A stretch of 64,000 nt of DNA, taken from contig SKQO01000003.1 in NCBI GenBank assembly GCA_007118975.1, positions 1 through 64,000 of the forward strand, given 5' to 3'. The notes under the pieces are model-generated. The model had not been told where the DNA came from and did no database searches. It worked only from the letters and a program-made list of their open reading frames with translations. Each line of letters begins with the position of its first letter. Within the stretch, counting starts at the first letter, position 1. Origin of the DNA: Halobacteriales archaeon (lineage in GTDB: Archaea; Halobacteriota; Halobacteria; Halobacteriales; SKNY01). Shown here piece after piece: positions 13,199 through 21,640 of this stretch. The translations under genes and the position numbers were made by a program.

Positions 13199-14401
13199 AT
13201 GACGCTTGAGACGGTCGACGTATCGGATTTCGAGTTCGCCTGTGGGGAGACCCTGTCCACCCTGCGGCTTGCCTACGACACCTACGGCGAGTTCGACGGT
13301 GACAATGCCGTCCTCGTCTGTCATGCCTTGACTGGCAGCTCCCACGTGACGGGACGCGAACGCTCCGATACGAGCGGGCAGGCGGCAGGCTGGTGGGACG
13401 CCGTCGTCGGACCCGGGAAGGCGATCGACACCAACGAATACTTCGTCGTCTGCGTCAACGTCCCCGGATCCTGCTACGGCTCGAGCGGTCCGGCAAGCAT
13501 CGACCCCGAGACGGGAGCGCCCTACGGGACCGATTTCCCGCCGGTTACCGTCGGGGACTGGACGCGCGCCCAACGACGCGTCCTCGACCAACTCGGAGTG
13601 GGCCGGGTTCACGGCGTTATCGGGGGATCGGTCGGCGGCATGAACGTCCTCGACTGGGGTGCCCGCTACCCTGACGATGTCCACCGTCTCATCCCGGTTG
13701 CCACCGCGGCACGGCTCGACGCCCAGAGCCTGGCGCTCGATGCGGTGGCCCGACGAGCAATCACGATGGACCCGCACTGGAACAGCGGAGACTACTACGG
13801 GGACGATCGGCCTATCCCCCGACACGGCCTCGGGTTGGCTCGCCAGCTCGGCCACATCATGTACCTCTCGAAGCCGTCGATGGGGGCGAAGTTCGGTCGT
13901 CGGAGTGCGGGACGAGACGCGTATCGCGACACCTATCCCGCCGATCCGGCGGCCGATTTTTTCCCTTACCGCGAAGTCGAGTCCTACCTGGACTACCAGG
14001 CCGAGAAGTTCATGGACCGCTTCGACGCGAACAGTTACCTCTATCTCACCCGCGCGATGGACAACTACGATTTAGCAGCCGGCTATGAATCGGATGCGGA
14101 TGCCCTGGCGGCCTTCGAGGGCGAAGCGCTCATCCTGAGCTTCACCGGCGACTGGCACTTCACGGTCTGTCAGTCCGAGGAGGTGGCTGGGGCGTTTCGG
14201 AAGGCGGGCGTCGGCGTCGCCCACCACGTCATCGAATCCAACCACGGCCACGACGCATTCCTCGTCGAACCCGACAAGGTCGGCCCACCGGTGGCGGACT
14301 TTCTGGCCGAGGGACTGGACGGTCGCTCGGTCACTGATACGTACGGCGAGACGGAAACCGTCGGGCCGCCACCTGCAAACGCTCGGATCGGCTCCGAATA
14401 G
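13199..14401 (+). CDS. metX: Homoserine O-acetyltransferase
   Basis: 400-aa alpha/beta hydrolase that acetylates homoserine with acetyl-CoA for methionine synthesis. The nucleophile elbow is GGSVGGM with Ser144. The charge relay is seen in [12 protein letters not shown] (Asp) and [11 protein letters not shown] (His). ATG 13199 was chosen because the 36 upstream codons encode an Arg/Pro-rich stretch not seen in the family. It follows metY on the same strand, supplying its substrate. Length is normal for MetX. Confidence 0.95.
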   Translation: MTLETVDVSDFEFACGETLSTLRLAYDTYGEFDGDNAVLVCHALTGSSHVTGRERSDTSGQAAGWWDAVVGPGKAIDTNEYFVVCVNVPGSCYGSSGPASIDPETGAPYGTDFPPVTVGDWTRAQRRVLDQLGVGRVHGVIGGSVGGMNVLDWGARYPDDVHRLIPVATAARLDAQSLALDAVARRAITMDPHWNSGDYYGDDRPIPRHGLGLARQLGHIMYLSKPSMGAKFGRRSAGRDAYRDTYPADPAADFFPYREVESYLDYQAEKFMDRFDANSYLYLTRAMDNYDLAAGYESDADALAAFEGEALILSFTGDWHFTVCQSEEVAGAFRKAGVGVAHHVIESNHGHDAFLVEPDKVGPPVADFLAEGLDGRSVTDTYGETETVGPPPANARIGSE

Positions 14402-14427
14402 CGACCCCTGGCGTGTGGAATGCGTCC

Positions 14428-15072
14428 TCACCCGTCGACGAGCGCACCGTGTTCTTCGAGGACGGCTGCCAGTTCCGGCATCGAGTGGACAATCACGTCA
14501 CACTCGTCGGCAACTGTGGGGGTAGGGTCGTACCCTACGCCCACGCCTGCGAGCCGCAGCATGGGAATATCGTTGGCTCCGTCGCCTACGGCGACTGCAC
14601 GATCGAGCGGAATCCGGGATTCGGTGGCGACGCGGCGGAGCGCGTTTGCTTTGTCTCCATCAACGAGGCGTCCCTCGACGCGTCCGGTCAACACCCCATC
14701 AGCCTGGATAAGCCGGTTGGCGACGATCTCGTCGACGCTCACGCCGGCAGCCGAGAGCGCGGCTTCGACCCCGCGTTCAAAACCGCCGGTAAGAATTGCT
14801 GTTGTCGTGTCACTGCCGTTCAAGCGGGAGAGAAGCTCCGCCGCACCCGGCTGTAACCGGACGCTTGTGAGAATTTCCTCCGCCGCCGCGACGGGCATTC
14901 CTTCCAGGAGTCCCACGCGCCGACGCAGGCTTTCCGCATACGGAAGCTCCCCGGCCATTGCCCGTTCAGTGATCGACCCGATTTCCTCGGCCACCCCGTG
15001 CCGCTCGCCCAGGTCGTCGATCATCTCGTCTGCGGACAACGTCCCATCGAAGTCGAACGCCACGAGGCGCAT
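14428..15072 (-). CDS. serB: Phosphoserine phosphatase
   Basis: 214-aa HAD-superfamily phosphatase producing serine from phosphoserine. Motif I is VAFDFDGTLS with nucleophile Asp7 and acid/base Asp9. Motif II is AILTGGFERG and motif IV is AVGDGANDIPML, all in SerB spacing. The start at 15072 puts the first strand at the N-terminus. A longer open frame upstream is antisense to serA. It is divergent from serA with an 82-base gap, giving the first and last steps of the phosphorylated serine pathway side by side. Confidence 0.93.
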   Translation of the reverse strand: MRLVAFDFDGTLSADEMIDDLGERHGVAEEIGSITERAMAGELPYAESLRRRVGLLEGMPVAAAEEILTSVRLQPGAAELLSRLNGSDTTTAILTGGFERGVEAALSAAGVSVDEIVANRLIQADGVLTGRVEGRLVDGDKANALRRVATESRIPLDRAVAVGDGANDIPMLRLAGVGVGYDPTPTVADECDVIVHSMPELAAVLEEHGALVDG

Positions 15073-15154
15073 GATCGGCACTTTGAGGTGGAACGGCTTG
15101 AACCCTCCCGCTTGGGTCCGAATCGTTAACTCCCGGCACTTGAAAGAGGGAACC

Positions 15155-16732
15155 ATGATCGTTCTCGTCGCGGACCCAATCGAGGAACCCGGGCTGGAAT
15201 TGCTCCGGGATGCAGGCCATGACGTCACCGAATTGTACGATGCAGACTCGGCGGAGCTCCGGGAAACAGTGGCTGGTGCACACGCGTTGATCGTCCGCTC
15301 CGGGACGACGGTCGACGCCGGCCTGCTCGACGCCGCGGACGACCTCGTGATCGTGGGGCGAGCTGGGATCGGGACGGACAACATCGACGAGGAGGCGGCG
15401 ACCGAACGGGGAATCATTGTTGCGAACGCCCCCGGTGGGAACGTGCGCGCAGCAGCGGAGCATACGATTGCGATGACGTTCGCGGTCGCACGATCGATCC
15501 CACAGGCACACATCCGGCTTCGCGAGGGCGAGTGGGCGAAAACCGCCTTCCAGGGAACCGAACTCAACGACCGGACGCTGGGTATCGTCGGGGTCGGACG
15601 CGTAGGCATGGACGTCGCTCGAAAGCTAAACCGGTTGGGCATGGACCTGGTTGCCTACGACCCGTACATTCCCGTGGAGCGAGCCGAACAGCTCGGCGCG
15701 GAGCTGGTAGATCTCGACACCTGTCTGCAACGGGCGGACTTTCTGAGCGTCCATACACCTCTCACCCCCGAGACGGAAGGAATGATCGGGGAAGAGGAAC
15801 TCGGCCTCCTGGGTGACGGGTACCTCATCAACTGCGCTCGCGGGGGCATTGTGGACGAGGACGCACTCGCTCGGGCAGTTACGGCGGGGAAACTCCGTGG
15901 GGCGGCGATCGACGTCTTCGCCGAAGAGCCATTACCGGCGGACAGCCCCCTGCTCGAAGTCGACGACATCGTGGTAACGCCACACCTCGGGGCGAAAACG
16001 GAAACGGCCCAGCGGGCGGTGGCGACGGAGATCGCAACACAGGTGAACGCGGCACTCGCGGGCGAGCCTGTTACGACCGCACTGAATGCCCCGTCGGTCG
16101 ATCCTGATGCCTCCCCGGAACTGCTAGCATACATGGAACTCGCCGAAACTGCGGGACGGGTCGCCGCCCAGCTCCTCGAGACGCGAATGGATCGCGTCGA
16201 GGTACATGCGAGTGGCGGCATCGGGGAAGAGGATGGTGGCCTGCTGACGGCGTATGCCCTGATGGGCGCCTGCCAGGCGTTCGAGTGGCGAACGACGCCC
16301 GTGAATGCGCGCCGGGTTGCCGAGGAACGGGGAATCGAGGTGTACCAGCGGACCGAGTCACGGACGCGGGATTTCAGTGATCTCGTCCGAGTGGTCGCCA
16401 GCAGCGACGGAGGCTCGATCGCCGTCGAGGGAACCCTCTTCGAAGGCGAGGAGCCGCGTCTCGTTCGTATCGATGGGTATCGGGTGGACGCGATTCCCCA
16501 CGGCCACATGCTGGTGGTCCGCAACCGAGACGCGCCGGGGGTCATCGGCTACATCGGCACGGCACTGGGCGAACGCGAGATCAATATCGCGGGAATGTTC
16601 AACTCGCGGGAGACCCAAGGTGGGGAAGCGTTGACAGTATATAATCTCGATGAGGCGGTACCGGCCGATCTACTCGCTGAACTGGTCGATGACGGGCGGA
16701 TCTTCGATGCCAGGTACATCACCCTGAACTGA
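15155..16732 (+). CDS. serA: D-3-phosphoglycerate dehydrogenase
   Basis: 525-aa NAD-dependent enzyme that oxidises 3-phosphoglycerate, the committed step to serine. Domains: substrate-binding lobe, NAD Rossmann fold (GIVGVGRVGMDVARKL), catalytic Arg/Glu/His set with His277 in TPHLGAKT, then the intervening ASB-type domain and a C-terminal ACT domain (HMLVVRNRDAPGVIGYIG) that normally binds serine for feedback inhibition. The length matches the long, regulated form. The upstream frame extension is antisense to serB and was discarded. Confidence 0.95.
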   Translation: MIVLVADPIEEPGLELLRDAGHDVTELYDADSAELRETVAGAHALIVRSGTTVDAGLLDAADDLVIVGRAGIGTDNIDEEAATERGIIVANAPGGNVRAAAEHTIAMTFAVARSIPQAHIRLREGEWAKTAFQGTELNDRTLGIVGVGRVGMDVARKLNRLGMDLVAYDPYIPVERAEQLGAELVDLDTCLQRADFLSVHTPLTPETEGMIGEEELGLLGDGYLINCARGGIVDEDALARAVTAGKLRGAAIDVFAEEPLPADSPLLEVDDIVVTPHLGAKTETAQRAVATEIATQVNAALAGEPVTTALNAPSVDPDASPELLAYMELAETAGRVAAQLLETRMDRVEVHASGGIGEEDGGLLTAYALMGACQAFEWRTTPVNARRVAEERGIEVYQRTESRTRDFSDLVRVVASSDGGSIAVEGTLFEGEEPRLVRIDGYRVDAIPHGHMLVVRNRDAPGVIGYIGTALGEREINIAGMFNSRETQGGEALTVYNLDEAVPADLLAELVDDGRIFDARYITLN

Positions 16733-16753
16733 GCAAGCCGGTATCCCCGGGGA

Positions 16754-16765
16754 GAAACATTTAAG
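16754..16765 (+). promoter_or_regulatory. Candidate BRE/TATA element upstream of the tandem repeats
   Basis: GAAACA followed by TTTAAG resembles a strong haloarchaeal promoter and would start transcription near 16787-16792, running toward the three tandem repeats. No convincing gene follows it. Confidence 0.35.
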
Positions 16766-16866
16766 CCATCGCAGTGGTTTGTTTTCGAACGTTGGGGCAG
16801 GGACCAACCTGCCATTAACGGGGCCAAGACGAGTAGAAACCCATCGAAGACCGATCATAGCATCAG

Positions 16867-16965
16867 AATGTGTTGCGATTAAGACACTGCCTGATTCAAC
16901 TTGTGTTGCGGTTAAGACACCGCCTGATTCAGAATGTGTTGCGATTAAGACACTGCCTGATGTAT
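16867..16965. repeat. Three tandem 33-base repeats with internal dyads
   Basis: Three contiguous copies of a 33-base unit, the first and third nearly identical and the second with a few substitutions. Each copy contains GTGT-N10-ACAC (16870-16887, 16903-16920, 16936-16953), so the half-sites recur at exactly 33 bases, close to three helical turns. Because 33 is a multiple of three, both strands also read as 11-aa repeats (SECVAIKTLPD on plus, SGSVLIATHSE on minus), but no good start codon or acidic coding bias supports a gene. Confidence 0.7.
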
Positions 16966-17261
16966 TCGGTTGACTCACAGGGTATGCGAAAGAACGGCCC
17001 CGAAGTTACCTGCTGAGCGCCTGCTGTCTTGAACCTGATTCCTGAAGAAACAAGCTCGTCGTAGGCGCATGCCGAACTGTTGTTTGCGAGTTTCGTGACC
17101 CGGCACGTCGCGCTGGTTCGACAGGGGCGAACAGCCTGAAGTTAGTGATGCGTTCTCGAGACTGTGCCATCTCCAGGGAGTGATGTCCCGCACAGCGAAT
17201 GTACCGGATATCCGGGCTGAAAAACACCCGTAGCCCCCGGCCGACACGACAACAATCGCCG

Positions 17262-18974
17262 TTAGTCCATATCCGGCTCGAAATACTCCAACCGGGACTC
17301 GGGGAACGCGTGGAATTTGATGCTCCGCTCGGTCACCTCATCGAAGAGTTCCTCGGCGTCCGCTTCAGTCCATGACTCCCATTCCGCATCGAGCAAGTGC
17401 TCGTATACGACGATCACAACCGGTTCGTCCGGCTCGTAGTCCGGATTCTGGTCCTCGACCGTTTCCTCGGCGTATACTACCCAATCGTCGATGGGGATGT
17501 CTCGTGCATGGATGACGACGGCCGGATCGGCCTCGGGATCCTCGCGGTCGAGCACGTAATCGCCGGCATTGAACCGCTCTCTCAGCGGCGTGAGCAGCTG
17601 AGCTGCGTAGGCGATGTCGTCTTGGGCCGGCGCGAATCGTTTGGAATCCTCCGCATCGAGTGCGTCCTCCAGTCTGGCCAGCGCCCGCTGCAGACGCTGG
17701 AATGATCGATTGGTGACGATCGGTTCGATGACCTCGGCGAAGGCAACCACCTCGTCGTAGATGAGGTCGTACAGTTGCCCGTGCACGTCCCCGGTGAGGT
17801 GCTCTCGGAACTGCCCGTTCTCGCGCAACCTTCGATCTTCGGCCGCCTCGGCGTCACTGTCTGCCCGTAACCTGGCATCGACCGCCTCACGCGCGAGCGA
17901 TGCTACAGCCATCGCTTCCTCCTCATGGGCGCCGAGTCGTTCGGGAATCTCCCTAAACACCCGGTCGGTTTCCATGAAGGAGCGTTCCTTGGCGTGTCGA
18001 CGAGCGGTGGTCACCTGCTCCTCGAGGACATCGGTCCGTGCAGCCACTTCCTCCTCGATATACGATGCCACCGACAGATCGACCGTTCGCTCTTCACGCG
18101 TCAGGGCGACACTGCCGTCTCCGGATACGAAGTCAACCGTCGGTTCGGAATGGCGGTCATCGACCGCGAAGACCGAGACGCCATCGTCGGCCTCCTCGAC
18201 ACCCAGCGTTACCTGATGGGGGTTCTCGAAATCCGCGGTGTGGCGGGCGGTTGCCGCGTATAGCATGTCGTTCGTGTACACCCGATCGCCGGGGTCCTCC
18301 CGGCGCCAGCCATCCTCCCGAAACTGATACACCCCGAGGAACACCGCATTGCCCGCTTGGCCCGCCGCTCGATCATCAGCTCCCTCGAATTCATGGGCGA
18401 TCGTCGCGAGCGCAGCGTCCGTGTCCGCTGTTACGTCATCACGCCGTGGAAACTCGACGGGTGGGATGGGTTTGTTCGGATCCTCATCCCCCGTCGGCGA
18501 GGCGACGCGAACGTCAAAGTCTTCGAGTACCCGATTGTACTCGCAATCCTCCTCGCAGGCGTCCTCCGAGCCGGCAACGGGGACCGTTTCGAGGACGCAC
18601 TCGTCGTATTCGAGATACAACCAGAGTTCGTCATCGATTGTCTCCTCCGTGGAGACCGGGACGTTGTAATCGTCTTCCGGTACCACGATCGGTCGTCCGC
18701 AGCGATCGATCGCATACCCGGCGTCGATTGTGACCTCGAAGTCCGCATCCGAATCGACTGCGGGCGAGATTTGGGCCTCGAGACCTTCCACGACCCCGTG
18801 ACCGCTCACGTGTCGTGCGTTCCGCGTGTATAGCCCCCGATAGTACCGTTGTTCGTCCTGCATGTCTCGCGCCGACAGCAACTTTCCGTGGAAGTACCGG
18901 TTCCGTTGGGATTGCCGTAGGCTGCAGTTATCGATCGATTCCGCGTGTCCTGTCGTGTCTTCGTTATCCACCAT
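17262..18974 (-). CDS. eCIS-associated YFHGK-type protein of unknown role
   Basis: 570-aa acidic protein, last gene of the lower eCIS unit. Its N-terminus has NRYFHGKLLSARDMQDEQRY followed by HVSGHGVVEGLE, a motif I recognise from uncharacterised proteins encoded beside contractile injection systems in many bacteria. The middle (about residues 310-440) is strongly helical and charged (coiled-coil-like), and the C-terminal ~90 residues form an acidic beta-rich region. It follows the gpI-like gene after 23 bases. A baseplate-peripheral or fibre-attachment role is inferred from position only. Confidence 0.7.
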   Translation of the reverse strand: MVDNEDTTGHAESIDNCSLRQSQRNRYFHGKLLSARDMQDEQRYYRGLYTRNARHVSGHGVVEGLEAQISPAVDSDADFEVTIDAGYAIDRCGRPIVVPEDDYNVPVSTEETIDDELWLYLEYDECVLETVPVAGSEDACEEDCEYNRVLEDFDVRVASPTGDEDPNKPIPPVEFPRRDDVTADTDAALATIAHEFEGADDRAAGQAGNAVFLGVYQFREDGWRREDPGDRVYTNDMLYAATARHTADFENPHQVTLGVEEADDGVSVFAVDDRHSEPTVDFVSGDGSVALTREERTVDLSVASYIEEEVAARTDVLEEQVTTARRHAKERSFMETDRVFREIPERLGAHEEEAMAVASLAREAVDARLRADSDAEAAEDRRLRENGQFREHLTGDVHGQLYDLIYDEVVAFAEVIEPIVTNRSFQRLQRALARLEDALDAEDSKRFAPAQDDIAYAAQLLTPLRERFNAGDYVLDREDPEADPAVVIHARDIPIDDWVVYAEETVEDQNPDYEPDEPVVIVVYEHLLDAEWESWTEADAEELFDEVTERSIKFHAFPESRLEYFEPDMD

Positions 18975-18997
18975 TCAATGATCGCCTCCCGTCGAAC

Positions 18998-21640
18998 TCA
19001 CGATAGCCGTGCCTCCTCGTCGAGCCGCGCGTGTACGCCCAGGTTGGCATCCGGTTCACGCGAACCGAGGACGCTTTCCTGGCCGAGCGTTGCCTCCTCG
19101 AGCACCAACTCGCGGGATAGCAAGACGGTGTTTACCCCGAGATAGGTGTGAAATCCCCGACCCCCTTCCTCGCCCGGGAGCACGGTCCGTTGCCGGAGCG
19201 CCACAGCGCGTCCGCTTGCGTGGGCGGGTCGCTGAAACCTGACGATCCGGCCGATGGCGCGGAACTGTTCTTCCGGGAGATCCGGATGACAGAGCACGAG
19301 GAATCCCATTGGACAACTGATCAGTCGCTCGAACAGCTCGGCATGAGCATCCGCGTCGATGGCATCCAGCTCGCGGCGTTCGACGATCCAGACGAGCGAC
19401 TCAGAACTCGTGTCTGACAGTTCCTTGTGTCGTTCGATCGCCTCCGTCCGTGCGGTCGGCGTGAGGTGGCCGCGTTCCACCAACCGGTCCAGCTGGTGGT
19501 GCTCACGCGCGAGTGCCGGATTCCAGTCGGGGCGGTCGACATCGACCGTCTCGAGATACAACTGGATCATCTCCTCAAGGCCTTCCCGCGTCCCGCGCTT
19601 TCGGTACAGCGCCGGCGCCTGTTCGATCAACGATCGGGTTGCCTCGGTCGGCCACGCCTCGTCAACTTCCACACCGAGGAACTCGCCGAGCCACGCGAGG
19701 TGGGGCATATCTCCGGGGATGCCCTGGGGATCCAGGATCGTCGAAATGTCCGCGATTTCGTGATCGACGTCGGTTAGTATCCGCTCGAACAGCGCCAAAA
19801 AGCGTTCGAGGAACGCGCTCGTTTCCTCGTCCTCGCGGTACACCGCTGGAAGTTCCGATAGATACGACTCCCGTGGGTAGCTGGCATCAACCGACTGGAC
19901 CGTCGGTACTGCATCTTCTGTCCCCACTAAATCGAGTTGAACCCACAGGTATCGGCCGTTCGCGTCGAGTAACACGTCGCGTGGATCCGCCGCCGAGAGC
20001 GTCGTCCAGTCCTCGCCGGTTCCGAACGTCGCCCGTACAGGATCGGACGCGAGGATCCCCTCCGCCTCATCCTGCCAATCTGCGGCGCGAGCGGGCGTAA
20101 TCGTCCGGATCCCCCGCGTCACGAGCGACGCGATCAGACCGACATCGAGGCCCGCTAACTCCTGCGGGGACGTGATGCCACCCGCCGCCAACCGTGCTTT
20201 TCTGATCGGTCCGATCCCCGTGATCGCCTGCAAATCTCCCTCGTCCATGGACGCCGCCTCCTCCCGCCAGGTCTCGACGCGCGAGCGGGCGACACCGACC
20301 TCCTCGACGCTCAAGATCGTCGCGATCGTCTCGGGTGACAACTCGAGGAAGTCGACCAGATCTTCGACACCCGCCTGCCTCAATCGCCGGGCCTTGCGAG
20401 GACCGATCCCGTCGACAGCTCGCAACTCACCCCGATCCGTGGCCTCGATTTGTACGTCCCGCGGTTGTGTGTTGGTCGCACGGTAGTGAACCTGCACTTG
20501 CGTATCGGCAGGAACGGTTGTTTCGAGGGTCAAGCGATGCCACTGCAGGTCATCCATGCCCGCGTCGAAGGCAGTTCTGACGACGCCGTGCACCTCTCCG
20601 GTTGTCGGATCCGCCCGGTAGGAGCGTGATGCATCGACCCGAAACAACGAGCCATCGGCATTGACGACGAATACCTGACGGTTGTCACCGGTACCGACCG
20701 AGACCATGCGATTGCAACCTGCCCGGAAGCGGGCCTGTACATCAAAGCCCACACGTTCGGGGCGATACGAAAGCAATCGTCGCTCGCCGTCGTGGGTCGG
20801 GTCGACCCCCACGAGTAACTCGCCGGGAGCGCCGGTTGCCAGGCACCCGGGCACGAAAGACGAGTCCGTCTCCAGTGATCGGAGGGCCCTGGGTGGCACC
20901 CAGATGCTTTCGGTCGCCGGGACGGGCGGGCGGGCAAGCGCACGGCCATCGATCCGTCGAACCACGTACTCGGTCGTCTCGTCGGAATCGGGTTGCAGCC
21001 GTGGTTCGAGGACGTACAGATCGCCAGCATCGTCGAAATCCGCGTCGATCGGGTCGGTAAGACCGATGACGATCGTTCGGAACCTGGCATCCCGGGTTAC
21101 CCGCGCGAGCGTTCCCCGACCGTGGTGGGGCCCAGCATCGAGCAAGAACACCTCGTCACCGTCACGCACGAAGCCGACTGGTTTGTGAATGCCACGCTCC
21201 TTGACCCACCGGAGCTGGCCGAGCTCTCGCGAGTAGGCACGGACCGTCCCTGTGTCGACCGTTGCCACGTAGAGCGTATCGGCAGTCATGGCGATCGCCA
21301 CCACCTCCCCGTCAGTCAAGTCGACGGCACCGAGCGGCGAAAGGTGGCCCTCGCCGGGTACCTGTCGATACACGCGGCCGTTCACATCAAGGAGATAGCG
21401 TGTCCCACACGGTTCGATGTCCACATCGACGATCTCGAGGGAGGAGGCGGGTTCGACGACCTTCTGGGGTCGACGGACCGTCGCGTCGATCAACAGATCG
21501 GTTTTGTCCCGATACGATCGAGCGCTTGTGGTCGAGACCCGGATACCCGTCTCCGCTTCCTCGTCGAGGACGTCCACGTTCCGTCCATCCCAGTCCGTCC
21601 ACGATTGCGGCGTGTGGGTTCCACGTGCGGCGAAATCCAT
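18998..21640 (-). CDS. gpI-like tail/baseplate protein with N-terminal beta-propeller and HhH repeats
   Basis: 880-aa composite protein. Residues about 40-370 read as an NHL/SMP30-like beta-propeller (repeated blade ends such as GDLYVLEP and DTLYVATVD). Residues about 400-527 hold helix-hairpin-helix repeats (AVDGIGPRKARRLRQAGV, AITGIGPIRKARLAAGGI). From about 590 comes the phage tail protein I (P2 gpI) domain: SYLSELPAVYRED, HLAWLGEFLGVEV, and APALYRKRGTREGLEEMI. The gpI domain is standard for an eCIS baseplate periphery; the HhH insertion is not something I know from this family. Its start is directly adjacent to the end of the upstream J-like gene. Confidence 0.85.
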   Translation of the reverse strand: MDFAARGTHTPQSWTDWDGRNVDVLDEEAETGIRVSTTSARSYRDKTDLLIDATVRRPQKVVEPASSLEIVDVDIEPCGTRYLLDVNGRVYRQVPGEGHLSPLGAVDLTDGEVVAIAMTADTLYVATVDTGTVRAYSRELGQLRWVKERGIHKPVGFVRDGDEVFLLDAGPHHGRGTLARVTRDARFRTIVIGLTDPIDADFDDAGDLYVLEPRLQPDSDETTEYVVRRIDGRALARPPVPATESIWVPPRALRSLETDSSFVPGCLATGAPGELLVGVDPTHDGERRLLSYRPERVGFDVQARFRAGCNRMVSVGTGDNRQVFVVNADGSLFRVDASRSYRADPTTGEVHGVVRTAFDAGMDDLQWHRLTLETTVPADTQVQVHYRATNTQPRDVQIEATDRGELRAVDGIGPRKARRLRQAGVEDLVDFLELSPETIATILSVEEVGVARSRVETWREEAASMDEGDLQAITGIGPIRKARLAAGGITSPQELAGLDVGLIASLVTRGIRTITPARAADWQDEAEGILASDPVRATFGTGEDWTTLSAADPRDVLLDANGRYLWVQLDLVGTEDAVPTVQSVDASYPRESYLSELPAVYREDEETSAFLERFLALFERILTDVDHEIADISTILDPQGIPGDMPHLAWLGEFLGVEVDEAWPTEATRSLIEQAPALYRKRGTREGLEEMIQLYLETVDVDRPDWNPALAREHHQLDRLVERGHLTPTARTEAIERHKELSDTSSESLVWIVERRELDAIDADAHAELFERLISCPMGFLVLCHPDLPEEQFRAIGRIVRFQRPAHASGRAVALRQRTVLPGEEGGRGFHTYLGVNTVLLSRELVLEEATLGQESVLGSREPDANLGVHARLDEEARLS

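Larger units (their letters stand above)
16733..17261. other. 529-base intergenic region between serA and the eCIS locus
   Basis: Separates serA (plus) from the last eCIS gene (minus, 17262). It contains a promoter-like element at 16754-16765 and three tandem 33-base repeats at 16867-16965. From 17000 to 17260 there are only short frames with no recognisable family and no acidic bias. The right part must also act as the transcription end of the 14-kb lower eCIS operon, but no clear terminator was identified. Confidence 0.5.

Noticed and set aside
16867-16965. CRISPR array
   Set aside because: The three 33-base units are directly contiguous with no spacers and no cas genes are nearby.
16779-16973. 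Plus-strand 64-codon frame reading through the 33-base repeats
   Set aside because: It has only a TTG start located upstream of the predicted transcription start, no acidic bias, and the repeat is equally open on the other strand.
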